Both the position numbers and the translations under genes were made by a program. This document shows positions 36,935-44,974 of a DNA stretch of 64,000 nt, piece by piece. The number at the start of each line of letters is the position of its first letter. Within the stretch, counting starts at the first letter, position 1. A model generated the notes under the pieces. That model searched no databases and was not told the DNA's origin. It saw nothing but the letters and a program-made list of their open reading frames with translations. Source of the stretch: Bacteroides coprosuis DSM 18011. GTDB lineage: Bacteria; Bacteroidota; Bacteroidia; Bacteroidales; Bacteroidaceae. The DNA is taken from contig CM001167.1 in NCBI GenBank assembly GCA_000212915.1, forward strand, positions 1 through 64,000, in the 5' to 3' direction.

Positions 36935-37504
36935 ATGGAAAAGGAAAATCAAGTAATTTTTGATAAAAACGTTATAGAGTTTGTTACTGTAGCAGCTGAG
37001 ACCTGTGGTTTCCTTGAAAGAGCAGAAAGCCTAGAAAGAGAAGAGTTTGTTGACACAGCCTTAAAGCTACTTCCTCTACTTTACTTAAAAGCAAGCCTTC
37101 TTCCTCCTTTTACAAGTCTTGAAGAACAATATTTAGAGACTTATGTGACCGAAGAAAGCTATGAGATATTGAGAATAAATATAGCTTCTGTTCTTGCAGA
37201 AAAAGATGATTACCTAGAGGTATTCCTTCCTGATATGCAATATAGTGATACTCCTATCAAAAAGAACATCTCAGAAGATTTAGCTGATATCTACCAAGAT
37301 ATTAGAAACTTTGTGTTTATCTTTCAACTTGGTCTAAATGAAACAATGCATGATGCTTTAGTCCAATGCCAACAACATTTCGCTAGTTTTTGGGGACAAC
37401 GTCTTGTCAACACTTTAAGAGCATTGCACGATGTAAAGTATCAAACAACTAATCCAGAGGATGCAGACCAAGATTTTTATAACACAGAAGAAGACTTCTA
37501 TTAA
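36935..37504 (+). CDS. DUF5063 domain protein
   Basis: A 189-aa acidic helical protein with no signal or membrane segment. The pattern FVTVAAETCGFLE, LPLLYLKASLLPPF, and FWGQRLVNTLRALHD matches DUF5063 as I know it from Bacteroidetes. Function is unknown. It precedes an RNase D-like exonuclease by 22 bp, a pairing seen in related genomes as far as I recall, so a shared transcript is likely. Confidence 0.8.
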   Translation: MEKENQVIFDKNVIEFVTVAAETCGFLERAESLEREEFVDTALKLLPLLYLKASLLPPFTSLEEQYLETYVTEESYEILRINIASVLAEKDDYLEVFLPDMQYSDTPIKKNISEDLADIYQDIRNFVFIFQLGLNETMHDALVQCQQHFASFWGQRLVNTLRALHDVKYQTTNPEDADQDFYNTEEDFY

Positions 37505-37526
37505 TTGATGAAAAGTAAAAAACGGA

Positions 37527-38162
37527 ATGATTATACATCGAAGCATTACTAAAGAGCAGATAAAACAACTTCCACAAGCGAAATTTCCTGGAGCCATAGA
37601 GGTTATTCAAACCAAAGGTGCAACCAGGAAAGCTATAGAAATTCTAAATGCACAGACTATTCTGGGTATAGATAGTGAAACAAGACCTGCATTCGTGAAA
37701 GGGAAATCGTATAAAGTTGCTCTTTTACAAATATCAACTGACAATATCTGTTTCTTATTCAGATTGAATAAGCTCGGATTAGTTCCAGAACTTATTGAAT
37801 TATTGGAGAATCCCAATATCAAAAAGATAGGCTTATCACTACGTGATGATTTTATGATGCTTCGCAAAAGGGCTTCTTTTAAACAAGAAAACTGCATCGA
37901 CTTACAAGAGTACGTAAAGCACTTTGGTATTAAAGATAAAAGCCTTCAGAAAATATATGCCATCTTATTCAAAGAGAAAATATCTAAAGCTCAACGTTTA
38001 TCTAATTGGGAAGCTGTAGAATTAACAGATGCTCAGCAACGCTATGCTGCCACAGACGCTTGGAGTTGCTTACGCATCTACAACTTTTTAGAAGAACTAA
38101 AACAGTCGGGAGACTATATAGTTAAACCAGAAGTACCAACAGAGCAAATAATAAAAGACTAA
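37527..38162 (+). CDS. 3'-5' exonuclease, RNase D-like (DEDDy)
   Basis: A 211-aa nuclease domain of the DnaQ-like DEDDy class. The first acidic pair is in ILGIDSETRPA, the second Asp in GLSLRDDFMM, and the last motif YAATDAW supplies Tyr and Asp. Unlike RNase D proper it has no C-terminal HRDC domain. The substrate, RNA or DNA, cannot be told. It lies between DUF5063 (22 bp) and the methyltransferase gene (35 bp), all on the same strand. Confidence 0.88.
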   Translation: MIIHRSITKEQIKQLPQAKFPGAIEVIQTKGATRKAIEILNAQTILGIDSETRPAFVKGKSYKVALLQISTDNICFLFRLNKLGLVPELIELLENPNIKKIGLSLRDDFMMLRKRASFKQENCIDLQEYVKHFGIKDKSLQKIYAILFKEKISKAQRLSNWEAVELTDAQQRYAATDAWSCLRIYNFLEELKQSGDYIVKPEVPTEQIIKD

Positions 38163-38197
38163 TTTGTCCATACCATATTAATTTTTACGCAAGAATT

Positions 38198-39382
38198 ATG
38201 ACAACACATAAAGTGTTTTTAAAACCCAAAAAAGAACAATCTCTTAATCGCTTTCATCCGTGGATTTTTTCTGGAGCTATCGCTCATATGGAAGGAAAAC
38301 CAGAAGAAGGTGATGTCGTAGATGTATTTACAGCATCTAATGAATTTATCGCAAAAGGACATTATCAAATAGGCAGCATTGCCATTCGTGTTTTAAGCTT
38401 TCAAGATGAGGCTATTGATGACCATTTTTGGATTAATCGCATTCAAACAGCTTATAATGTAAGAAAAGCTGTAGGCTTAGCTCATAACCCCCATAATAAT
38501 ACATTTCGTCTTATACATGGAGAAGGAGATTTCTTGCCTGGTTTGATTGTCGATGTGTATGATGAAACAGCTGTGCTTCAAGCCCACTCAGTAGGAATGC
38601 ACTACATGCGTAATATCTTAGCTGAAACTATTATCAAAGTAATGGACGGAGCTGTAAAAAACATCTATTATAAATCAGAAACAACATTACCTTTCAAAGC
38701 TGAATTAGATCCTACAGATGGTTTTCTTATTGGTGGAGATAAAAACAACATTGCAATAGAAAATGGTTTAAAATTCCATGTTGACTGGCTAAAAGGACAA
38801 AAGACGGGCTTCTTTGTTGACCAAAGAGAAAACAGATCTTTACTTGAAAAATACTCTAAAGATCGCTCGGTACTAAATATGTTCTGTTACACAGGAGGAT
38901 TTTCATTCTATGCTATGCGTGGTGGTGCTAAAGTTGTCCACTCAGTAGATAGCTCGGCTAAAGCAATTGACTTAACCAATGAAAACATCTCATTAAACTT
39001 TGGTGAAGACGAAAGACATAAAGCCATAGCTGAAGATGCATTTAAGTATCTTGATAGAATGGGCAATCAATATGACTTAATCGTTTTGGATCCTCCAGCT
39101 TTTGCTAAACATCGAAAAGCTCTTCGTAATGCACTTCAAGGCTATAGAAAAATAAACGCAAAAGCGCTTGAAAAGATACAGCCAGGAGGTATATTATTTA
39201 CATTCTCTTGTTCTCAAGTAGTATCTAAAGACGACTTCAGAACTATGGTATTCTCGGCTGCAGCCATGTCAGGTAGAAAAGTTAGAATTTTACACCAACT
39301 TACTCAACCTGCTGATCATCCAGTGAGCATCTACCATCCCGAAGGAGAATATCTTAAAGGACTCGTACTATACGTAGAATAA
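38198..39382 (+). CDS. rlmI: Class I rRNA cytosine-C5-methyltransferase, RlmI-like
   Basis: SAM-dependent enzyme that in E. coli makes m5C1962 of 23S rRNA. A PUA domain is at the N-terminus (HPWIFSGAI), a linker domain follows, and the Rossmann methyltransferase domain has MFCYTGGFSFYA, the acidic residue in VHSVDSS, and the catalytic motif VLDPPAF with SCSQVV. At 394 aa it has the expected size. The exact target nucleotide is inferred from homology only. A candidate sRNA gene starts about 100 bp after its stop. Confidence 0.88.
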   Translation: MTTHKVFLKPKKEQSLNRFHPWIFSGAIAHMEGKPEEGDVVDVFTASNEFIAKGHYQIGSIAIRVLSFQDEAIDDHFWINRIQTAYNVRKAVGLAHNPHNNTFRLIHGEGDFLPGLIVDVYDETAVLQAHSVGMHYMRNILAETIIKVMDGAVKNIYYKSETTLPFKAELDPTDGFLIGGDKNNIAIENGLKFHVDWLKGQKTGFFVDQRENRSLLEKYSKDRSVLNMFCYTGGFSFYAMRGGAKVVHSVDSSAKAIDLTNENISLNFGEDERHKAIAEDAFKYLDRMGNQYDLIVLDPPAFAKHRKALRNALQGYRKINAKALEKIQPGGILFTFSCSQVVSKDDFRTMVFSAAAMSGRKVRILHQLTQPADHPVSIYHPEGEYLKGLVLYVE

Positions 39383-39467
39383 ATATTTAAATCTATTAAA
39401 ACCGTTAAGCATAGTTAAACAAATACAGATATCAAGTTATTTATTATGTTTTATAACATGAAGTCCA

Positions 39468-39475
39468 TATATTTG
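39468..39475 (+). promoter_or_regulatory. -7 box of the candidate sRNA
   Basis: TATATTTG, a full -7 consensus match. It predicts a transcript start near 39480. No exact -33 TTTG was found. Confidence 0.5.
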
Positions 39476-39479
39476 CACC

Positions 39480-39550
39480 TGTGTTTTTCATGGTATTAGA
39501 TTTAAGGTTTACAAAGATTGGTTGTCGGGAGACAATCAATTTTTTTTTTG
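39480..39550 (+). ncRNA. Candidate small RNA of about 70 nt
   Basis: A -7 box (39468-39475) is followed 40 nt later by a textbook intrinsic terminator (10-bp stem 39517-39526 with 39531-39540, GGGA tetraloop, then ten T). The 5' part contains the string ATGGTATTAGATTTAAGG, which I remember as common in Bacteroides intergenic regions. It may belong to a known Bacteroidales RNA motif of short promoter-to-terminator transcripts, such as Bacteroidales-1. No gene starts immediately after it; the next ORF is nearly 600 bp away, so it is not an obvious leader. Confidence 0.5.
39517..39550 (+). terminator. Terminator of the candidate sRNA
   Basis: A 10-bp stem with one G-U pair, a GNRA-type GGGA loop and a run of ten T. 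Confidence 0.85.
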
Positions 39551-39611
39551 CCCTTTTCTAAAGACTTTCCACCTTTTCTCAATAGTATTTTAAAAAGAGC
39601 AGACTCATCAT

Positions 39612-39664
39612 GACACCGACATGACGATAACATATCGGTGTCAAAGTAGCCTCTTATCGGTGTC
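39612..39664 (+). repeat. Tripartite palindromic repeat, copy 3
   Basis: Arm 1 GACACCGACATG is at 39612-39623. The inverted arm CATATCGGTGTC follows after 7 nt (39631-39642), and a third arm CTTATCGGTGTC after 10 nt (39653-39664). Both inverted arms carry substitutions in their first half, while TCGGTGTC is intact. Arm 1 and arm 3 can pair over 13 bp when outer flanks are included (39607-39619 with 39657-39669). Confidence 0.82.
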
Positions 39665-39838
39665 ATGATAAGACTATGATTCTTATCTATATTCTCTTTA
39701 TTTTTTCACTTCACAACATGATATTCACTAAAACAGAGACTCTTTTAGATAGACTTTATTATCAGTAACGACATACTCTAAATGGATAATAGCCTCCCTA
39801 CACAAATTAAATAATCATTGATTAAGCAACTAAAAAAC

Positions 39839-39871
39839 AAGTATCGTATTAATTCACAATGATACTTTTTT
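39839..39871 (+). terminator. Orphan terminator-like hairpin
   Basis: A 7-bp stem (39839-39845 with 39861-39867) that can extend past a 2-nt bulge, followed by T6. It is more than 450 bp beyond the nearest plus-strand gene, so it may end a second unseen short transcript starting after 39665. Confidence 0.45.
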
Positions 39872-40089
39872 AAGCTATATCCATTCACACTATTACATTT
39901 TAAATAAAACCGATTTACACACAAAGCAAGCTTTATAAAGATATCAAACATCAATGTAAAAGTAAGAAACCAAAAAATAATATCGGGAATATTTCAGTTA
40001 CAACTACTAAAAAATAGTGTATCTATCTAAACACATAGAAACAGCACTAAAAAGGACTTAAAAGGGTATTCTCTTAGAGAATTATTGTA

Positions 40090-40097
40090 TACATTTG
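40090..40097 (+). promoter_or_regulatory. -7 box for the nucleoside transporter operon
   Basis: TACATTTG matches TAnnTTTG 39 bp before the ATG. The -33 element is weak. Confidence 0.5.
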
Positions 40098-40135
40098 TAC
40101 TAATTAAGACATTTGTTTTACTATAAATTGATATT

Positions 40136-41359
40136 ATGAATATAAAGTATCGCTTAATAATCATGAACTTTCTACAATACGCAATATGGGGTTCATGGTT
40201 AATTTCGTTTGGAGGATACCTAAGCGGAACACTAGCTTTCTCCGGAAAAGAAATTGGAAGTTTTTATGCAACAATGGGTATTGCCTCATTATTTATGCCT
40301 GCTATTATGGGTATTATAGCAGATAGATGGGTACCTGCACAAAAGCTTTTAGGTCTAAGTCATTTGCTAAGTGCATTTTTCATATTCTTAGCAGCACAAG
40401 AAACCACGTATACACCATTGTACACATACATGCTTCTGTCAGTATTCTTTTATATGCCTACAATAGCTTTATCCAACTCTGTCGCCTACAACTCACTGAA
40501 TGTCGCAGGATTAGATACGGTCAAGGCATTCCCGCCAATCAGGGTATGGGGTACTGTAGGATTTATTATAGCAATGAATGCTGTAGAAATCTTAGGCTTT
40601 ACAAGCACACATGAGCAATTATATGTATCTGCTGGTTTAGGACTTATTCTTGCAGGATACTCATTCTCATTACCACACTGCCATACAGCAAAACCTGGTG
40701 CTCAACAATCATGGATTGAAGCTATGGGTTTAAAAGCCTTCTCCTTGTTTAAGCAAAAGAAGATGGCTATTTTCTTTATTTTCTGTATGCTTCTTGGAGT
40801 ATCACTACAAATTACTAACGCCTTTGCCAATGACTACCTAACACAACACTTTGGTAACATCGCTAAATATCAAGGAACATTTGGAGTTGAACACGCCAAT
40901 ACACTTATTTCCTTATCACAAGTTTCTGAAACTCTTTGTATCTTATTGATTCCATTCTTCTTAAAACACTTTGGTATTAAGAAAGTAATGCTTATCAGTA
41001 TGGTAGCTTGGGTTTTACGTTTTGGACTACTTGGGACAGGTAACCCTGGAGAAGGAGTATGGATGTTAATCGCATCAATGCTTGTGTATGGTGTTGCATT
41101 TGACTTCTTTAATATCTCAGGTTCTTTATTTATAGACCAGGAAACAGACCACTCTATTCGTTCAAGTGCACAAGGTTTATTTATGATTATGACCAATGGT
41201 TTAGGAGCATTCATAGGATCTTATGCTGCAGGTTATATAGTAGATATTGTTGGATGGCCAAACTCTTGGTTCGTATTTGCTGTTTATGCTTTAGTAGTAG
41301 CTATATTATTTGCTATACTATTTAAATACAAACATAATCCTGAAAAAATCAATGTTTAA
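40136..41359 (+). CDS. Nucleoside:H+ symporter, NupG/XapB type MFS transporter
   Basis: A 407-aa inner-membrane transporter with 12 predicted segments. The N-terminus (MNFLQYAIWGSWLISFGGYL) is typical of the nucleoside:H+ symporter family, as are GIIADRWVPAQK and PIRVWGTVGFI. It probably imports nucleosides for salvage. It leads a run of plus-strand genes with gaps of 2, 3 and 14 bp. The reason it precedes a nuclease and rsmE is not clear. Confidence 0.88.
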   Translation: MNIKYRLIIMNFLQYAIWGSWLISFGGYLSGTLAFSGKEIGSFYATMGIASLFMPAIMGIIADRWVPAQKLLGLSHLLSAFFIFLAAQETTYTPLYTYMLLSVFFYMPTIALSNSVAYNSLNVAGLDTVKAFPPIRVWGTVGFIIAMNAVEILGFTSTHEQLYVSAGLGLILAGYSFSLPHCHTAKPGAQQSWIEAMGLKAFSLFKQKKMAIFFIFCMLLGVSLQITNAFANDYLTQHFGNIAKYQGTFGVEHANTLISLSQVSETLCILLIPFFLKHFGIKKVMLISMVAWVLRFGLLGTGNPGEGVWMLIASMLVYGVAFDFFNISGSLFIDQETDHSIRSSAQGLFMIMTNGLGAFIGSYAAGYIVDIVGWPNSWFVFAVYALVVAILFAILFKYKHNPEKINV

Positions 41360-41361
41360 TT

Positions 41362-41949
41362 ATGAGTTCAGAAATCGAATTACACATCAAACAAGTATAT
41401 GAAAGTCAATCAAAAGTAGGCGCTTATAGCCTACTTTTAGAGGAAAATAAGGGAAAAAGACGCCAGATTCCTATTATTATAGGTGAGAAAGAAGCTCACT
41501 CTATAATCTGTGCCATTAATGAAATCCCCAATTCACGCCCATTAACGCACGATCTAATGATTTCATGCTTTGACTTTCTAGAAGCAAAGATTAGTAAAAT
41601 CCTTATTTATAAAGTTATCTCAGGTGTTTATTACTCGTATATTTATCTCAACAAAGGAGATCAATATACACGTATAGATGCTCGCACATCAGATGCTATA
41701 GCATTGGCAATAAGACTAAATACTCCAATATTTATTGAGGAGGAAATTCTTAACCAAGAATCTGTCGAAATAGTACTTGATGAAGATAGTGATGAAGACA
41801 AAAGCTCTGGAAATCCCGAGTACATCACTTTTGGCATGGAAATAAGTGAGAAAGATAAATTAGAAAATCAGTTAAAAGAGGCTATTCAAAAAGAAAACTA
41901 TGAATTAGCCTCTATATTAAGAGACCAAATTGCAGATTTAGAAAAATAG
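41362..41949 (+). CDS. Bifunctional nuclease family protein (DUF151) with UVR motif
   Basis: A 195-aa protein. Residues 10-130 form the DUF151/BFN domain (GAYSLLLEE, IPIIIGEKEAHSI, RPLTHDLM, ARTSDAIALAIR). The C-terminal ~35 residues (LKEAIQKENYELASILRDQIADL) are a UvrB/UvrC-type UVR helical hairpin, which mediates protein contacts. Plant members cut RNA and DNA; bacterial function is not settled. It lies 2 bp after the nucleoside transporter and 3 bp before rsmE. Confidence 0.88.
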   Translation: MSSEIELHIKQVYESQSKVGAYSLLLEENKGKRRQIPIIIGEKEAHSIICAINEIPNSRPLTHDLMISCFDFLEAKISKILIYKVISGVYYSYIYLNKGDQYTRIDARTSDAIALAIRLNTPIFIEEEILNQESVEIVLDEDSDEDKSSGNPEYITFGMEISEKDKLENQLKEAIQKENYELASILRDQIADLEK

Positions 41950-41952
41950 AAA

Positions 41953-42648
41953 ATGCCTATATTTTACACTCCCAATATTGATCAAATAAAAGAGCTTCCT
42001 AGTGATGAAGCAAAGCACTGTTCTAGGGTTTTAAGACTAACAGAAGGAGATCACATTACTTTAACAGATGGTAAAGGAAACTTCTATGAGGCTGAAATTA
42101 CATTGACTACACCTAAAAAGTGTTTGTTCAATATTTTGGAGACTCATACTCCTACTCCACCCAAAGTGTATATTCACTTGGCCATGGGCCCAACCAAGAA
42201 CATGGATAGAAATGAGTGGGTTGCTGAAAAAGCAACAGAAATAGGATTCAATGAATTTACTTTTCTAAACTGCCAGTTTTCAGAAAGAAAGATTATAAAA
42301 ACAGATCGTGTTGAGAAAATACTCGTTTCTGCCATGAAGCAATCTAAAAGGGCAACATTACCTAAACTGAATGAAATGACTCCTTTTAAAACTTTTATAA
42401 CTCAGCCTTTCAATGGACAAAAATTTATAGCCCACTGTTACAAAGAAAATCAAGAATTACTAAAAGAGTTGTACACCATTGGTGAAAATGCTCTTATTTT
42501 GATTGGTCCAGAGGGAGACTTTAGCCCTGAAGAAATACAACTTGCCCTAGATAACGGTTTTCAACCAATAAGTCTCGGGGATAGTCGTCTTCGCACAGAA
42601 ACAGCTGCAATATTTGCTTGTAGCACTATCAATATTCTAAATCAATAA
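41953..42648 (+). CDS. rsmE: 16S rRNA (uracil(1498)-N(3))-methyltransferase
   Basis: SPOUT methyltransferase that makes m3U1498 in the decoding region. A PUA-like domain is at the N-terminus (HCSRVLRLTEGD, LTDGKGNFYEA). The knot domain carries EWVAEKATEIGF, SERKIIKTDR, AMKQSKR, LIGPEGDFSPEE and LGDSRLRTETAA. At 231 aa it is normal. It lies 3 bp after the bifunctional nuclease gene and 14 bp before the DUF4836 gene, consistent with one operon. Confidence 0.95.
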   Translation: MPIFYTPNIDQIKELPSDEAKHCSRVLRLTEGDHITLTDGKGNFYEAEITLTTPKKCLFNILETHTPTPPKVYIHLAMGPTKNMDRNEWVAEKATEIGFNEFTFLNCQFSERKIIKTDRVEKILVSAMKQSKRATLPKLNEMTPFKTFITQPFNGQKFIAHCYKENQELLKELYTIGENALILIGPEGDFSPEEIQLALDNGFQPISLGDSRLRTETAAIFACSTINILNQ

Positions 42649-42662
42649 TTTATTTTACAACT

Positions 42663-44252
42663 ATGAAGAAAATTAGTTTTTACTTTCACAGCCTAGTACT
42701 TCTTTTATGCATAGGAGTGCTAACTTCATGTTCGGAAACCAAGGAATATGAATCTCTAATTTCAATTAATGAGAATAATATGGTTGTATCTATTAACTTA
42801 GAACAACTATTAACAAAATCTGACATCAAAAATCAGATTACTCCTGAAGATCAAACAGAGTTTATCAACAACATTACTTATGGATTAGAAGAAGACAGCA
42901 AACAGTTATTGAAGTCTGTGATTGATAATCCTGGAACTTCGGGATTAAATATCAAGAATAGACTGTACCTAGCAATCTCCTATGAAGGACATGAAATAGA
43001 ATCTAGCCAAGTGAGCCTATTTGCTTCAGTAGAAGATCAATCTAAATTAGAAAATCTATTTAAGACTCTTGAAAAAGAAACAGAAGACGTAACTCAGTCT
43101 GAAATAGATGGATTCAAATCATTAGCATTTAATGAAAATGAATTTCATATTTTGTATAATAAACAAATTATGATTGCTACAACTATTAAGCCAGAATCGG
43201 ATGAGTTCAAAAAATTAACCCAACCAGAAAAGACTTTAAATAGTTATAACTATTACAAGGGAATCAAGAGTACTGATGATTTAGCTTTAGCATTTAGCAT
43301 TAAAAATTTAAGTCAACTTAATAAACAGCTAACTGTTAATCCTGCTTCTTTAGCTTTTACAGACTCTTTTTATGACAAACTTGATAGCAGAGTGTTTCAA
43401 GTATTATCTTTAAACTTTGAGAAGGGTAAAATCGACTTAAATCAATCTATTTTTGCAGAAGAAGGAGCAGACATGACCATCTTCAAGGAAGGAGAAGAAA
43501 TACTTAAAAAAGCATCCGGAGAGTTTGCTAATCATGTGGGTAAAGATCCTCTATTCTTTATGAACCTAGGTATAGATGGCACTAAACTAATGACATTTGT
43601 TGATAAGTATTTTATGACTGATGAAGAAACTAGAGAATCTATTAAAGATGATTTTGCGCAGGTTAAAGAATATATGAATCTAGTCAATGGAGATATAACA
43701 TTGGCACTTAATAGCATTGATTTCAACTTTATCAGCCCAAGTGCAGATTTTTCTGTATTCTGTTCAACTAAGGGAAATACATTATACACAAAAATAGTTG
43801 AGTGGATTAAAGAAAAACCATCTTCAAGCACAGCTATCGTTGAAGAAACAGAAAACCTATTGACTCTTAGCGAAAGAGGTTTCACGATGTATCTAGGTAC
43901 AGAAAATGATAGACTATTTCTAACTAGCAACGCTGAATTGGCTAAAAACCCATCAAAGGATGTTGCACCTAATATTAAAGAATCACGCTATTATACACGT
44001 AGCAAGGATGGCTATTCATATTTATCCCTTGATATCCAAGCTATCTTAGCTATACCTATCGTACAGATGGGTATGAGTAATCTAAGAGGTTTACAAAATG
44101 CAGATGTTAAAAACTTCATTATGGATTTAGATTATCTTGATGCAAAAAACAACACTCCATTAGCATCTAGCACAAGTCTTGTTTTCAAATCACAAGAAGA
44201 GAACTCTCTTAAATTATTAACCAAGTTACTTGTTCAACTTACGAAAATGTAA
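42663..44252 (+). CDS. DUF4836 family lipoprotein
   Basis: A 529-aa exported protein with signal and lipobox around LTSC (Cys23). The rest is a long alternation of strands and helices, with motifs such as NENNMVVSINLEQL, SEIDGFKSLAF, and LGIDGTKLMTFVDKYF. This fits DUF4836, a Bacteroidetes surface or periplasmic family of unknown function. It is the fourth gene of the transporter-nuclease-rsmE run and is followed by a terminator. Confidence 0.8.
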   Translation: MKKISFYFHSLVLLLCIGVLTSCSETKEYESLISINENNMVVSINLEQLLTKSDIKNQITPEDQTEFINNITYGLEEDSKQLLKSVIDNPGTSGLNIKNRLYLAISYEGHEIESSQVSLFASVEDQSKLENLFKTLEKETEDVTQSEIDGFKSLAFNENEFHILYNKQIMIATTIKPESDEFKKLTQPEKTLNSYNYYKGIKSTDDLALAFSIKNLSQLNKQLTVNPASLAFTDSFYDKLDSRVFQVLSLNFEKGKIDLNQSIFAEEGADMTIFKEGEEILKKASGEFANHVGKDPLFFMNLGIDGTKLMTFVDKYFMTDEETRESIKDDFAQVKEYMNLVNGDITLALNSIDFNFISPSADFSVFCSTKGNTLYTKIVEWIKEKPSSSTAIVEETENLLTLSERGFTMYLGTENDRLFLTSNAELAKNPSKDVAPNIKESRYYTRSKDGYSYLSLDIQAILAIPIVQMGMSNLRGLQNADVKNFIMDLDYLDAKNNTPLASSTSLVFKSQEENSLKLLTKLLVQLTKM

Positions 44253-44276
44253 AAGATAAATTCTCAAATAATTTAT

Positions 44277-44311
44277 AAGCCACCATTAATAACTTATATT
44301 AGTGGTGGTTT
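44277..44311 (+). terminator. Terminator after the DUF4836 gene
   Basis: A 14-bp stem (44277-44290 with 44298-44311) with two wobble pairs, then a T-rich tail. The ABC gene starts 17 bp later. Confidence 0.75.
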
Positions 44312-44327
44312 ATTTTTTAATATAATT

Positions 44328-44972
44328 ATGGAAAAGATTCATCTAAAGCAGGCTCTTCCTGAAGTGTTTGCAGGGGGTAGCAGCATTCAATCAGATATAT
44401 GGCATCAAGATATTATCTTTGATAAAGAGATGATATGTCTTATAAAAGCTGCATCGGGAACAGGAAAAAGTTCTCTTTGTAGCTATATTTTCGGTTATAG
44501 ACGAGATTACCAAGGTATGATTTTCTTTGATGATGTGAATATCAAGCAAATAAAAAGTAAAGATTGGAATTCAATCCGACAAAAGGAATTGAGTATCATG
44601 TTCCAAGAGCTCCGTTTGTTTGAAGAGCTTACCGCCTTAGAAAATATCCAGATCAAGAATAAACTTACTAAGTTTAAAAGCAAGAAAGATATCACCAATA
44701 TGTTGGAGCGGCTAGGTATTGCAGACAAGACTAATATACCCATTAAAGCCTTATCTTTTGGACAAAGACAAAGAGTTGCATTTATTAGAGCCTTATGTCA
44801 GCCTTATCAATTTATACTCTTAGATGAGCCAATAAGCCACCTTGACGTAGAAAACAGTAAAGAGTTAGCAAAGCTGCTACTCGAAGAAGCCTCAGGGCAA
44901 GGAGCAGGCATTATAGTAACATCATTGGGACACCAATTAGATTTACCCTACTCAAACTACTTTAATCTCTAA
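44328..44972 (+). CDS. ABC transporter ATPase with divergent motifs
   Basis: A 214-aa ATPase of the FtsE/LolD/MacB size class. Walker A is AASGTGKSS (Lys47) with Ala in place of the usual first Gly. The Q-loop is in MFQELRLFEELT, the signature is SFGQRQRV instead of SGGQ, and Walker B is LLDEPISHLD. The switch His is probably in SLGHQ. Catalytic residues are kept, so it should hydrolyse ATP. Its permease starts 2 bp downstream. The pair may act in lipoprotein release or export, but the substrate is unknown. Confidence 0.85.
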   Translation: MEKIHLKQALPEVFAGGSSIQSDIWHQDIIFDKEMICLIKAASGTGKSSLCSYIFGYRRDYQGMIFFDDVNIKQIKSKDWNSIRQKELSIMFQELRLFEELTALENIQIKNKLTKFKSKKDITNMLERLGIADKTNIPIKALSFGQRQRVAFIRALCQPYQFILLDEPISHLDVENSKELAKLLLEEASGQGAGIIVTSLGHQLDLPYSNYFNL

Positions 44973-44974
44973 CT

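Larger units (their letters stand above)
39551..40135. other. Long gap before the nucleoside transporter, containing repeat copy 3
   Basis: The gap holds repeat copy 3 (39612-39664), a second terminator-like hairpin (39839-39871) and a -7 box near the transporter gene. No ORF with coding character lies between them. The hairpin has no assigned upstream gene. Confidence 0.55.

Noticed and set aside
43532-43930. 132-aa minus-strand ORF inside the DUF4836 gene
   Set aside because: Antisense to a lipoprotein gene with signal and operon context. Composition fits a shadow frame.
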